Shown here in pieces: positions 31,911 to 41,030 of a DNA stretch of 64,000 nucleotides. Made by a program: the position numbers and the translations under genes. Position 1 is the first letter of the stretch; every line of letters begins with the position of its first letter. This DNA is from Roseburia_C sp900315735 (GTDB taxonomy: Bacteria > Bacillota > Clostridia > Lachnospirales > Lachnospiraceae): the NCBI GenBank assembly GCA_052118425.1, contig JBQKHF010000002.1. One strand, given 5' to 3'. The notes below the pieces were generated by a model, which was given only the letters and a program-made list of their open reading frames with translations, was not told the origin of the DNA and did not search any database.

Positions 31911-32921
31911 TTATTTTCCTATCTCACGAACACTTTCCCCCAGTGCAAGTTCAAAAGGTATTATCTCATGTACTGCCTTGGTTTTCAAGTCAATTGTACG
32001 AAATAGTATTTCAAGACTGCGTTGTGCCATGGTCTGGTATCGCTGTCTTATAGTGGTCAGCTTTGGATTATAGTAATCCGCCATTGGTATTCCGTCAAAT
32101 CCTACAACGGAAATATCATCCGGTACCAACAGACCCCTGTCACGTATCGCACGAATCGCCCCGATTGCCATTACATCACTCATCGCGAATATAGCAGTCA
32201 CATCCTTTGCCTTCTCCAAAAGTTTTTCCGTAGCTCGATATGCACTTCCAAAGTCAAATCTTGCTTTTACAAAATATTTGTCGTAATCAAATGTTCTCCC
32301 TTTTTCCTCAAAACATTTCTCACATCCGATATAGCGCTGTTCACTGACATAAGAAGAACTTAGGTTTCCTCCAAGCACCCCAATATGAACATGTCCCTGA
32401 TTTAACAGATAATTCATGGCGCATTTCGCTGCTTCCACATCATCCGTTGCTACACTGGACAGGTTCGGAAAACCAAGATCTTTTCCTGCAGTAGACACTA
32501 ATACCGATGGAACTTTTACTTCATGAAACATTTCCCGAAAAAAAGCAGGATTACCTCCGAGGAATAAAATCCCCAGAGGTTTTCTTTCACGACACTGAAT
32601 AATTGCCTGTTCTACTTCATTCTCTTCTTCATCCAGATATATCATATTCAATGTATAATTGGTCTTATTAACAATGGTCTGGATTTCTTCTGCTATCCCT
32701 GAGAAAAGCATATTCGACGTACCTTTTACCAGTACGCAGATGGTTTTGGAGACAATCTGTTTCAAATGCTTTGCGTTTCCATTTGGAACAAAATTGTGTT
32801 CCGCAACGATACGCCGAATCTTCTTTTCCGCTTCCGGACTCACATCATTTCTGTTATTCAGAACCCTTGAAACAGTGCTTACTGAATATCCGGATTCCTT
32901 TGCAATATCTTTTATTGTCAT
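31911..32921 (-). CDS. LacI family regulator of the maltodextrin operon
   Basis: N-terminal helix-turn-helix (MTIKDIAKESGYSVSTVSRVLNNRNDVSPEAEKKIRRI) and a periplasmic-binding-protein-like effector domain (ICVLVKGTSNMLFSGIAEEI to VGFDGIPMADYYNPKLTTI). It is 336 aa, normal. It sits between the importer permease genes and malQ, the MalR arrangement, and probably binds the tandem sites at 36270-36293 upstream of the binding-protein gene. The effector is likely a maltose-type sugar, by context. Confidence 0.92.
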   Translation of the reverse strand: MTIKDIAKESGYSVSTVSRVLNNRNDVSPEAEKKIRRIVAEHNFVPNGNAKHLKQIVSKTICVLVKGTSNMLFSGIAEEIQTIVNKTNYTLNMIYLDEEENEVEQAIIQCRERKPLGILFLGGNPAFFREMFHEVKVPSVLVSTAGKDLGFPNLSSVATDDVEAAKCAMNYLLNQGHVHIGVLGGNLSSSYVSEQRYIGCEKCFEEKGRTFDYDKYFVKARFDFGSAYRATEKLLEKAKDVTAIFAMSDVMAIGAIRAIRDRGLLVPDDISVVGFDGIPMADYYNPKLTTIRQRYQTMAQRSLEILFRTIDLKTKAVHEIIPFELALGESVREIGK

Positions 32922-32975
32922 GTTTTGTCCTGCCTTTGCACTATGTCTATAGCGAAATACTTATAATATAAATGC

Positions 32976-33860
32976 TTAACCTTTTACAGCTCCTGCAACG
33001 ACACCTTCAATGATATATTTCTGGCAGATTCCGTAGAAAATGATAATCGGAAGGATTGCCAGTACCAGCATAGCCATCATTGCGCCCCAGTCGATAGAGC
33101 CATATCCACCTTTCAAATACTGAATTGCAATCGGAATAGTTTTCCATTTTCTAATATCAAGTACCAGATATGGAAGAAGGTAGTCATTCCAGATCCACAT
33201 TACCTGAAGAATTGCAACTGTAATTGCGGTAGGTTTTAAAATTGGAAATACAACCTGGAAATAAGTCTGAATCGGGCTGCATCCATCAATCATTGCTGCT
33301 TCTTCGATTTCAAGCGGAATACTCTTTACAAAGCCGGTAAACATAAATACCGCAAGTCCTGCTCCAAATCCAAGATATACTAAAATGATTCCAACCGGAT
33401 TTCCAAGATGCATCATGTTTGCCAGTTTGGATAATGTAAACATTACCATCTGGAAAGGTACAATCATAGAAAACAGGCAAAGGTAATATAAACCTTTTGA
33501 AAATTTATCATTCACACGAATGATGTACCATGCACACATAGATGTGCAGAGAATAATTACTGCTACAGAACATACTGTGATAAATAATGATGTTCCAAAT
33601 GCATTAAAGAAGTTAATCTTACGAATACCTTCTGTATAGTTGGTTAATCCAACAAATGCCTTCTGTACTCCGGCTACAAATCTGTCCCATCCGTCTGTCA
33701 TCTTAAACGGTCCCAACTGGAATGGGAAACGGTTGATGTATGCCTTTAACTTAAAGGAGTTCATAAATACGATTACGATTGGAAGTATCCACAGTACACT
33801 TAAAATAGTAAAGATAATGGTAAAAATCCAGCCATGCTTTGCTTTTCTTACATTACTCAT
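32976..33860 (-). CDS. Maltodextrin ABC transporter permease (MalG-like)
   Basis: Inner-membrane permease with six predicted helices. The coupling EAA-type loop is EIEEAAMIDGCSPIQTYFQVVFPILKP. The length of 294 aa is typical for carbohydrate-uptake type 1 systems. Its start overlaps the MalF-like stop by one base. Partner of the next gene upstream and of the lipoprotein at 34791-36185. Confidence 0.93.
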   Translation of the reverse strand: MSNVRKAKHGWIFTIIFTILSVLWILPIVIVFMNSFKLKAYINRFPFQLGPFKMTDGWDRFVAGVQKAFVGLTNYTEGIRKINFFNAFGTSLFITVCSVAVIILCTSMCAWYIIRVNDKFSKGLYYLCLFSMIVPFQMVMFTLSKLANMMHLGNPVGIILVYLGFGAGLAVFMFTGFVKSIPLEIEEAAMIDGCSPIQTYFQVVFPILKPTAITVAILQVMWIWNDYLLPYLVLDIRKWKTIPIAIQYLKGGYGSIDWGAMMAMLVLAILPIIIFYGICQKYIIEGVVAGAVKG

Positions 33861-34702
33861 TACTGCTGCACCTCCTTACGTCTGGTCAGATAGTTCTGTC
33901 CAAGAGCAATTACTGCTACCAGGATAAAGAATACAACTGCTTTTGCCTGACCTACGCCTTCCCATCCATTTCTACCATAGAAAGTATCATAGATGTTCAA
34001 TGCTAAAAGCTGTGATTTCTTTGCAGGTTCACCTGCTGTCAATGCCAAGTTCTGGTCGAATAATTTAAATCCGTTGGTCAGTGTTAAGAATGTACATACA
34101 GTAATGGATGGCATTACCATTGGTAAAGTTACATTCTTAAGTACCTGCCAGGAAGTTGCTCCGTCGATTTCTGCCGCTTCAATCAAATCTCCAGGAATAT
34201 TCTGAATACCTGCAATGTAGATAATCATCATATAACCTATCTGCTGCCAGCACATCAGGATAATCATACCCCAGAAACCATATTTCTCGTTATAAACCAA
34301 TGTTCTGCTGTAGTTTGCCAGAATACCATTGAAAATCAACTGCCAGATGTATCCTAATACGATACCACCAATCAGGTTTGGCATGAAGAAAATGGTACGG
34401 AACGCATTTGTTCCTCTAATTCCCTTTGTTAAAAGCATCGCAATTACGAATGCAAAAAAGTTAATGGCAAGCACAGAAACAATTGTGAAAAGTGCTGTAT
34501 ACCATAATGAGTGAACAAATGTCTCATCTCCAAAGATTTTGGTATAGTTAGATAGTCCTACAAACTTTGCATCCGTAACAGTTGTGAATTTACAAAAAGA
34601 AAGATAGATACCCATAACAAAAGGAATTATAAAACCAATTGTAAATGCAACTAACGTTGGAAGTGCAAAAAGAGGAAAATATTTTTTAATTGATTTGTTC
34701 AT
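33860..34702 (-). CDS. Maltodextrin ABC transporter permease (MalF-like)
   Basis: Six-helix permease; EAA-type loop DLIEAAEIDGATSWQVLKNVTLPMVMPS. The start MNKSIKKYFPLFALP at 34702 is chosen because AAAGGAA lies before it; the frame runs 20 codons further upstream into polar sequence. It lacks the long periplasmic loop of enteric MalF, as usual in Firmicutes. Second gene of the operon. Confidence 0.92.
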   Translation of the reverse strand: MNKSIKKYFPLFALPTLVAFTIGFIIPFVMGIYLSFCKFTTVTDAKFVGLSNYTKIFGDETFVHSLWYTALFTIVSVLAINFFAFVIAMLLTKGIRGTNAFRTIFFMPNLIGGIVLGYIWQLIFNGILANYSRTLVYNEKYGFWGMIILMCWQQIGYMMIIYIAGIQNIPGDLIEAAEIDGATSWQVLKNVTLPMVMPSITVCTFLTLTNGFKLFDQNLALTAGEPAKKSQLLALNIYDTFYGRNGWEGVGQAKAVVFFILVAVIALGQNYLTRRKEVQQ

Positions 34703-34790
34703 AATATTTTTCCTTTCCCTTATATAAAGGGCAGGCGATATTCGCCCGCCCTTTTCTATCACTTACTGTTCTTATTATGTGCGATAAGTC

Positions 34791-36185
34791 TTACTCGTTT
34801 GCTGCTGCGTACTCAGAAGCCCAGCCATCAACGAATGCAGTTACAACATCATCCCAAGAACCTGTTCCAGCAGCGTAAGCTGTTAATGCAGAACCTACAC
34901 CATCTTTCCAAGCCTCAGAAGGCATTGTTGTGAAGCACCATGTTACAGATGTCTTGCCATCTGCAATGTACTGGTTAGCTGCGTCTAAGAATGGGTTGCT
35001 TGCCTGATATCCATCATCGAATGAATCGAATGGTGTTACGAATCCCATCTGGTTAGCCATAGCGTCACGTCCTGTGTCACTTGTTACAACCCAGTTAAGG
35101 AAGTCTTCTGTTGCTTTGATATCTTCTTCAGATGCTTTAGAGTTAATGCACCAGTAGTTCTCAGATCCTGTACAAAGTCCCTGATTCTCTTCTCCATCAG
35201 CTCCGATGTAGATTGGCATCATTCCAAGGTCATCATCTGTTAATACACCAGCATTGATGATATCATTGTATGCCCATGTACCATTCTGATAGAATACTGC
35301 TTCACCTAAACCAAATTCAGCTGTAGCATCATCACCAGTCTTGCTTGCTAACATAGAGCCTTCGCAAGTAGAATCTGTTGTGTATAAATCCCAGATCTGT
35401 TTGTAGTTATCAAGGTAGGTTCCTTTGATAGCATCTGTAGATCCGATTCCGTCTGCTTTGTATTCATAGTAGATTGGAAGGTTTGCTAAATGAGTTTTGA
35501 ATCTCCAGTCAGAAGATGAATCCATACCAGCTGAAGTAAATGCACCCTTAAGGTCATATTCAGGACCAGCTGCTTCACTTACTTCTGCAAGTCTTGACTG
35601 AATGTCATCTGCAACTTCTTTTAATTTGTCGAAGCTGTTGATTTCATCGATAGAAGCAACTTTAGCTCCGTCTAATCCGCAGTATGCGTTTAATACTGTT
35701 TTGTTGTAAATAAGACCATAAGTCTCGATTACATATGCGATACCTTTTACAGCATCTCCATCTTTCAGAACGAAGTCATCGCTCTTAACATGTGAGTAAA
35801 GATCTGTTCCGGATAAGTCTGCACAGTAGTCATTCCATGTTGCAAGACCAACAGGTCCGTTTACCTGGAAAAGTGTAGGTGCATCAGATTTAGCCATCTC
35901 AGACTTTAATGTCTCTTCGTATGTACCAGATGCTGCTGTAACAACTTCAACTGGAACACCAGTCTCATCTGTGTAAGCTTTTGCAAGATCCTGCCACTGC
36001 TGATCCTGTTCTGGTTTGAAGTTCAAGTAGTAAACAGAACCACTTGCTGCTTCTTTGTTGTCATCTGTTTTCTCTGTTCCTGCTGCATTGTTGTCAGCTG
36101 CTTTCTTGTCGTCGCTTCCACATCCAGCAACCATAGCTGCTGTCATAGATACAACTAACATAAGAGATACTAATTTTCTTTTCAT
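34791..36185 (-). CDS. Maltodextrin-binding lipoprotein of the ABC importer
   Basis: Extracellular sugar-binding lipoprotein. From MKRKLVSLMLVVSMTAAMVAGC, the lipobox VAGC puts the lipid-modified Cys at residue 22. The mature protein is a family-1 solute-binding protein (start VYYLNFKPEQDQQWQDLAKAYTDETGVPVEVVTAASG). The frame extends 55 codons upstream through the operator, but the AGGAGG at 36195 region and the signal peptide set this start. First gene of malE-F-G-lacI-malQ. No ATPase gene is in the operon, so a shared MsmX/MalK-type ATPase elsewhere is expected. Confidence 0.93.
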   Translation of the reverse strand: MKRKLVSLMLVVSMTAAMVAGCGSDDKKAADNNAAGTEKTDDNKEAASGSVYYLNFKPEQDQQWQDLAKAYTDETGVPVEVVTAASGTYEETLKSEMAKSDAPTLFQVNGPVGLATWNDYCADLSGTDLYSHVKSDDFVLKDGDAVKGIAYVIETYGLIYNKTVLNAYCGLDGAKVASIDEINSFDKLKEVADDIQSRLAEVSEAAGPEYDLKGAFTSAGMDSSSDWRFKTHLANLPIYYEYKADGIGSTDAIKGTYLDNYKQIWDLYTTDSTCEGSMLASKTGDDATAEFGLGEAVFYQNGTWAYNDIINAGVLTDDDLGMMPIYIGADGEENQGLCTGSENYWCINSKASEEDIKATEDFLNWVVTSDTGRDAMANQMGFVTPFDSFDDGYQASNPFLDAANQYIADGKTSVTWCFTTMPSEAWKDGVGSALTAYAAGTGSWDDVVTAFVDGWASEYAAANE

Positions 36186-36269
36186 AGTACATCCTCCTAA
36201 AATATAATATGCTATCCTTCCTGAAAACCTCTTCCCCAATCTGTATACCGACTTGTCTGAAACCTGGTT

Positions 36270-36293
36270 GGTTACGTTCTCGGTAACGTTTTC
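36270..36293 (-). promoter_or_regulatory. Tandem LacI-type half-sites at the maltodextrin promoter
   Basis: On the minus strand GAAAACGTTACC is followed directly by GAGAACGTAACC: two 12-bp direct copies with the AACGT core of LacI-family operators, at or just after the expected transcription start. Likely bound by the operon's own LacI regulator. Confidence 0.55.
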
Positions 36294-36306
36294 AGTGGAT
36301 GTATAT

Positions 36307-36335
36307 AATATAACCCCATTACGTAAAAATAGCAA
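36307..36335 (-). promoter_or_regulatory. Sigma-A promoter of the maltodextrin operon
   Basis: On the minus strand TTGCTA (36330-36335), 17 bases, TATATT (36307-36312). The leader to the lipoprotein ATG is about 115 bases and holds the tandem operator. Confidence 0.6.
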
Positions 36336-36415
36336 TGGGGTTTTTAACATTTTGTATACTTATATGATTTTAGCACTCTGTTTTTGTGCACTTTTACTAT
36401 AAAATTGTGTTTTTT

Positions 36416-36826
36416 CTATGAAAACAGCTTCTCAGCAATTCGAACTGCATCTTCAATACAGCCATCACAGCTCCGCAAAACCTTTCCGGTTTCAATTCCT
36501 TTTAATTCTTTGCAGATATGGGAGCCGTTTTTTTCATCGAATGCTGCTGTCAGTCCTTTTACGGTCTGATATGTTTTGCCCTTGGTCATGCCCTTTTCAA
36601 TTGCTCCGGAGCTTCCCAGTGCTCCTGCAATCATATACATTCCGGTTACTGCTCCACAGGTTCCCTGCATATCTGCCATTCCTGCGCCAAATCCTTCAGA
36701 CAGGCGGAATAAAGTTTCCTCGTCAATTCCAAGCTTATCACTGTAGCTGCATAATACTGCCTGCGCACAGTTATAACCACTGTGATGTTTTTCTTCTGCT
36801 AATTTTACTCTTTCTTCTATTGTCAT
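36416..36826 (-). CDS. C_GCAxxG_C_C family protein
   Basis: A 136-aa protein with the cysteine pattern that names the family: YNCAQAVLCSY, then QGTCGAVTGMY (GCA-type block, here TCGAVTG), later HICKEL and SCDGCIEDA near the end. Members are thought to bind a metal or a redox cofactor, but function is not established. AGGAGA precedes the ATG. It follows the aldolase gene by 90 bases in the same direction, so the two may be cotranscribed. Confidence 0.8.
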   Translation of the reverse strand: MTIEERVKLAEEKHHSGYNCAQAVLCSYSDKLGIDEETLFRLSEGFGAGMADMQGTCGAVTGMYMIAGALGSSGAIEKGMTKGKTYQTVKGLTAAFDEKNGSHICKELKGIETGKVLRSCDGCIEDAVRIAEKLFS

Positions 36827-36915
36827 CTTCTTATCTCCTTTTCTCTTTGTTTCCTATTATTCTCAGTAATAACTTTTTCTGACTTATAAAATGCTGTCTT
36901 TTACCAGACACTTTT

Positions 36916-37659
36916 CTATTTTCTTCCTTCTGATAAAAGATTTTTCCGGCGGACGCACTCCCGGCAGCTTTCAAACAACAATGCTTTACTGCCACAGACC
37001 GTTTCCGGGTTCTTCATTCCTGCCTTTTCCCGCATCAGACATAATTGATGTACCGTATCTGCATCCAGTTCCCGGTTCATTCCCATTATCTTACTCTGGT
37101 AAAGAAGTCTTGCATATAATTCTACCGACTCCATCCGGTAATAAGCTTCCGTCAGGTCCTTTCCATAAGTCAGTGCCCCATGATGTTCTAACAGCATTGC
37201 ATCGAAATAATCAAGATATGGTGCAATGGCATCCGGTATTTCCTGTGTAGACGGCAGACCATATTCTGCCACCGGCACACAGCCAAGGCTTACAATGGAT
37301 TCTGATATGATTGCACGATTTAATGCCTGACCGCCAATTGCAAAGGTTGTGGCATATGGCGGATGTGCATGGACAACTGCTTTTACATCCGGACGTTTTT
37401 CATATACTTTCAAATGCATTTTCATTTCAGAAGACGGGCGGAATCCCTCTTGACAGGATAAAACTTCCCCTTGTAAATTCATCTTACATAAGCATTCTTC
37501 TGTCATATATCCTTTTGATATTCCGGTTGGTGTGCACAGAATTTCATTCTCCGATATACGCACAGAAAGATTTCCATCATTGGCAGCTACCATTCCGCTC
37601 TGATAAATTCTTTTTCCAATCTCTATCATCTGCCGGCGTATCCTGATTTCTGATTCCAT
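36916..37659 (-). CDS. Class II aldolase (L-fuculose-phosphate aldolase-like)
   Basis: Zinc-dependent aldolase/adducin family. Metal-binding His residues are in VVHAHPPYATTFA and in the later LEHHGALTYG. The N-terminus NDGNLSVRISENEILCTPTGISKGYM is characteristic, and the length of 247 aa fits. FucA-type enzymes split fuculose-1-phosphate or related sugars; ribulose- or rhamnulose-phosphate are alternatives. No other fucose gene is nearby, so the substrate stays open. It has its own promoter (37711-37739). Confidence 0.82.
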   Translation of the reverse strand: MESEIRIRRQMIEIGKRIYQSGMVAANDGNLSVRISENEILCTPTGISKGYMTEECLCKMNLQGEVLSCQEGFRPSSEMKMHLKVYEKRPDVKAVVHAHPPYATTFAIGGQALNRAIISESIVSLGCVPVAEYGLPSTQEIPDAIAPYLDYFDAMLLEHHGALTYGKDLTEAYYRMESVELYARLLYQSKIMGMNRELDADTVHQLCLMREKAGMKNPETVCGSKALLFESCRECVRRKNLLSEGRK

Positions 37660-37688
37660 CTATCTTCCTCCATTGCCTGTAATTGACA

Positions 37689-37700
37689 TGTCTATAGACA
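37689..37700. promoter_or_regulatory. Palindrome between promoter and aldolase start
   Basis: TGTCTATAGACA, a perfect 12-bp palindrome lying about 11 bases downstream of the -10 hexamer (near the expected transcription start) and upstream of the ribosome binding site. Candidate repressor site. Confidence 0.4.
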
Positions 37701-37710
37701 GCCTTCATTT

Positions 37711-37739
37711 ATTATAGTCACCCCGGTTATATTTTGCAA
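37711..37739 (-). promoter_or_regulatory. Sigma-A promoter of the aldolase gene
   Basis: On the minus strand TTGCAA (37734-37739), 17 bases, TATAAT (37711-37716). Confidence 0.7.
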
Positions 37740-37764
37740 ATAAAATTCCTTCTCTTCATTTATC

Positions 37765-37793
37765 TTGTAAATTTATTTCCGGAATGCTACTAT
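37765..37793 (+). promoter_or_regulatory. Sigma-A promoter of the ClC gene
   Basis: TTGTAA (37765-37770), 17 bases, TACTAT (37788-37793), back to back with the aldolase promoter. Confidence 0.6.
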
Positions 37794-37879
37794 TTCTTAT
37801 AGAATATATATTTTTCAAAAAACACAAACAATTTTTATTTATAATATTTACTTTATATGAAAAAAGGAGTTACTGCATC

Positions 37880-39154
37880 ATGAACGAACCAGTTACCAAA
37901 GAACTTGTGATACACAAAATCAAACACAATCTACGCCGTCTGCGTACTTCCATAAAATGGATTGTTTTTTCTGTTCTGTCCGGTCTTCTTATCGGTATGG
38001 TGGGAATTGCCTTTTACTTTGGCATGACATGGGTTACCGATACAAGAACGGCTTATCCATGGCTCATTTTCTTTCTCCCACTGGGTGGTATTGTAATTGT
38101 ACTGCTCTATCACCTTCTGCATGATGAAAAAGATACCGGAACCAACCTGGTGCTTTCCGCCATACATTCCGGAGATGAGATTCCACTTCGCATGGCTCCG
38201 CTTATTTTTATTTCCACATTAATTACACATCTCTTTGGAGGTTCTGCCGGCCGGGAAGGTGCGGCCCTGCAGCTTGGCGGAAGCATCGGTAATTCTCTTG
38301 GAAGACTTTTCCGTTTTGATGAAAAAGATAAACATATTATGATTATGTGCGGCATGAGTGCTGCTTTTTCCGCCTTATTCGGAACACCGATGGCTGCCGC
38401 TATTTTTCCGCTGGAAGTAGTCAGTGTCGGCATCATGCACTATTCTGCATTAGTGCCATGCGTTATCTCTGCTTTAGTAGCACATGGTCTGGCATTACAC
38501 TTTCAGATTGCGCCGCCGTCCTTTGCTATTTTAGACATTCCGGAATTTGGAATTTCTTCTGCAGTTACCGTAACGATTCTTGCCGTTTTATGTGCATTGG
38601 TCAGTATCCTGTTCTGTATTTCCTTACATTACTGTGAAGCCATTTACCGTAAATTTATCAAAAATCCTTACCTTCGTGCTGCGGCAGGCGGCTGCATCAT
38701 TATTCTCCTCACCCTTCTGGTAGGTAATCAGGATTACAATGGAACCGGCGTTAATATTATTTCCAAATGTTTTGACGGCACAGTGGCTCCGGAAGCTTTT
38801 CTTTTAAAAATCATTTTTACCGCCCTGACCCTTGGTGCCGGCTTTAAAGGTGGCGAAATTGTTCCTACTTTCTTTATCGGTGCAAGCTTCGGCTGTCTCT
38901 TTGGAACGTTGACCGGTTTCTCCCCAACCTTATGTGCCGCCATCGGTATGGCCGCCATTTTCTGTGGTGTCACCAACAGCCCGATTACTTCTTTGCTGAT
39001 CAGCTTTGAAATGTTCGGTTTCGCTGCAATGCCATTCCTGCTTCTTGCGATTGCATTCAGCTATATGCTCTCCGGCTATTACGGACTGTACCGCAGCCAG
39101 AAGATTATGTATTCAAAATTTAAGACAAGCTATATTAATAAACAGACGCACTAA
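37880..39154 (+). CDS. ClC-family chloride channel/transporter
   Basis: Polytopic membrane protein. ClC motifs: GSAGREGAALQLGGSIG (the GREGP motif with Ala for Pro; the gating Glu is kept) and GFKGGEIVPTFFIGASFGCLFG (GxFxP-like). Keeping the gating Glu fits a chloride/proton antiporter rather than a passive channel. It lacks cytoplasmic CBS domains. The start MNEPVTKELV is set by AAAGGAG; the frame opens 32 codons upstream in AT-rich sequence without an RBS. Length of 424 aa is normal. Single gene with a terminator after it. Confidence 0.9.
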   Translation: MNEPVTKELVIHKIKHNLRRLRTSIKWIVFSVLSGLLIGMVGIAFYFGMTWVTDTRTAYPWLIFFLPLGGIVIVLLYHLLHDEKDTGTNLVLSAIHSGDEIPLRMAPLIFISTLITHLFGGSAGREGAALQLGGSIGNSLGRLFRFDEKDKHIMIMCGMSAAFSALFGTPMAAAIFPLEVVSVGIMHYSALVPCVISALVAHGLALHFQIAPPSFAILDIPEFGISSAVTVTILAVLCALVSILFCISLHYCEAIYRKFIKNPYLRAAAGGCIIILLTLLVGNQDYNGTGVNIISKCFDGTVAPEAFLLKIIFTALTLGAGFKGGEIVPTFFIGASFGCLFGTLTGFSPTLCAAIGMAAIFCGVTNSPITSLLISFEMFGFAAMPFLLLAIAFSYMLSGYYGLYRSQKIMYSKFKTSYINKQTH

Positions 39155-39157
39155 TCA

Positions 39158-39196
39158 AAGAACTCCCACCAGTTTTCCAACCGGCAGGAGTTCTTC
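39158..39196 (+). terminator. Terminator after the ClC gene
   Basis: AAGAACTCC and GGAGTTCTT enclose an inner CC-A-GTT/AAC-C-GG stem, followed on the plus strand by CTCTTTT. It may also act for proS on the minus strand. Confidence 0.7.
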
Positions 39197-39285
39197 TCTT
39201 TTACACAGGAAACCCGCCAAACGTGTTTCCCGCATTTTTCATTTACAATGTATAACTGTCAATATTACAACATCTCAATCTCTTC

Positions 39286-40989
39286 TTATAAGTACTTCTG
39301 AATCTCTTCAAATACGTTTTCTACCGGGACCTGCTCCTTTAAAGTCTTGTCACGGGATGTCACTTCAACGATTCCCTGTTTCATATTTCGTGGGCTTACG
39401 ATAACACGAAGCGGAATTCCAAGAAGGTCTGCATCGGCAAACATAACTCCGGCACTTACGGTACGGTCATCATAGATAACTTCAATACCGGCATTCTGCA
39501 TTTTCTCATATAAATCATCAGCAAAAGCCTTTACTTCTTCATTATCCGGTCTTACTGCACAAAGGTGAACCTGCCATGGAGCAATTTCCTTTGGCCAGAT
39601 TGGACCATACTCATCATGATGTGCTTCACATACAGCTGCTGCAAGTCTTCCGACACCGATGCCGTAGCAGCCCATGATTGGAGTCTGTCTCTCGCCATCT
39701 TTATCTACATAAGTCATCTTCATGGACTTGGTATATTTGGTTCCAAGCTGGAAGATATTTCCTACTTCAATACCTTTAGAAATACGGATGGTCTTCTTGC
39801 CACATTTCGGGCAGATTCCGCCTTCGTATACCTTAGCAAAGTCATGATATTCTGCATCTTTTACATCACGCTCCATATCAAGTCCTTTGAAGTGGTATTC
39901 CTCTTCATTTGCTCCGCAGGATAAGTTATTTCTTCCTTCCAGAGACTTATCATATAATACCACATGTGGCGCATTGACATGTAAGTTTACCGGTCCGATA
40001 TAGCCAGCATTCAATCCACACTCTTCTGTAATCACAGCCGCATGAATCTGGTCGCCAAGATAATTTACAAGCTTTGTCTCATTGATTTCCAAATCGCCAC
40101 GGATAAAGATAACTACATAGCTGTCATCTGAATTTTTCTGATAAACGACTGCTTTACAGGAATTGCTGGTCTTATCACCAAAAAATTTACAGATGTCTTC
40201 AATGGTATGGATATTTGGTGTGTGAACTTTTTCCAGTTCTGCTGATTCTGCTGCTCTTTCAATATCAGAAATATTTTCTGCAGCTTCCATATTTGCTTTA
40301 TATCCACAATCATCACAAAGTACAATGGAATCTTCTCCAATTGGTGTAAGAAGCATGAACTCATGGGAAAGGCTTCCACCCATCATACCGGAATCAGATG
40401 CAACGGATACTACTTCCGGAATACCGGCTCTTTCAAAAATACGCTCATATGCTTTGTGTACTCTCTCATAATACTGCTCTAAGTCTTCCTGGCTGGTATG
40501 GAAAGAATACGCATCCTTCATAGTAAATTCTCTTACACGGATTAAGCCGGCACGAGGTCTTGCTTCATCACGGAATTTGGTCTGAATCTGATAAATCATA
40601 AATGGATATTTGGTATAGCTCTGTGCATACTCACGAACCAGCTGTACGGCTGCTTCTTCGTGGGTCATACCAAGTACCATCTTCGCACCGTTTCTGTCTG
40701 TGAAACGAAGCAGCTCGTCTCCGATGCTTTCATATCTTCCGGATTCTTCCCAGATAGATGCAGGCATAACAACCGGGAACTGTACTTCCTGTCCGTCTAC
40801 CTTGTCCATCTCTTCACGAAGGATCTGTTCAATCTTACGTGTAATTCTCTTTAATGGCAGGAAAGAAGAATAGATTCCATTTGCCACATATTTGATGTAT
40901 CCACCTTTTACCATAAGTGCATGACTGTCAATCACACAATCTGCCGGTCTCTCTTTAAACCGGTCACCAACTAATTTTTCCAGTTTCAT
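39286..40989 (-). CDS. proS: Prolyl-tRNA synthetase (bacterial type with editing insert)
   Basis: Class II synthetase that charges tRNA-Pro. The N-terminal segment MKLEKLVGDRFKERPAD and motif 2 (TKFRDEARPRAGLIRVREFTMKDAYSFH) are clear; between motifs 2 and 3 lies the editing INS domain (about 220-400); the C-terminal anticodon domain includes WQVHLCAVRPDNEE. Length of 567 aa is typical of the bacterial ProS with INS. Expression should be controlled by the T-box leader upstream. Confidence 0.96.
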   Translation of the reverse strand: MKLEKLVGDRFKERPADCVIDSHALMVKGGYIKYVANGIYSSFLPLKRITRKIEQILREEMDKVDGQEVQFPVVMPASIWEESGRYESIGDELLRFTDRNGAKMVLGMTHEEAAVQLVREYAQSYTKYPFMIYQIQTKFRDEARPRAGLIRVREFTMKDAYSFHTSQEDLEQYYERVHKAYERIFERAGIPEVVSVASDSGMMGGSLSHEFMLLTPIGEDSIVLCDDCGYKANMEAAENISDIERAAESAELEKVHTPNIHTIEDICKFFGDKTSNSCKAVVYQKNSDDSYVVIFIRGDLEINETKLVNYLGDQIHAAVITEECGLNAGYIGPVNLHVNAPHVVLYDKSLEGRNNLSCGANEEEYHFKGLDMERDVKDAEYHDFAKVYEGGICPKCGKKTIRISKGIEVGNIFQLGTKYTKSMKMTYVDKDGERQTPIMGCYGIGVGRLAAAVCEAHHDEYGPIWPKEIAPWQVHLCAVRPDNEEVKAFADDLYEKMQNAGIEVIYDDRTVSAGVMFADADLLGIPLRVIVSPRNMKQGIVEVTSRDKTLKEQVPVENVFEEIQKYL

Positions 40990-41030
40990 TTTCTTATCTC
41001 CTTTTTATTCTTTAACTCATCTGCTTAAAG

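Noticed and set aside
36281..36296. Possible CcpA cre site (TGAAAACGTTACCG on the minus strand)
   Set aside because: It fails the cre consensus at the last conserved positions; the tandem LacI-type units explain the sequence better.
36313..36345. Terminator-like stem AACCCCATT/AATGGGGTT with T-run on the plus strand
   Set aside because: No plus-strand gene lies upstream, and the stem overlaps the maltodextrin promoter spacer and -35; treated as promoter context.
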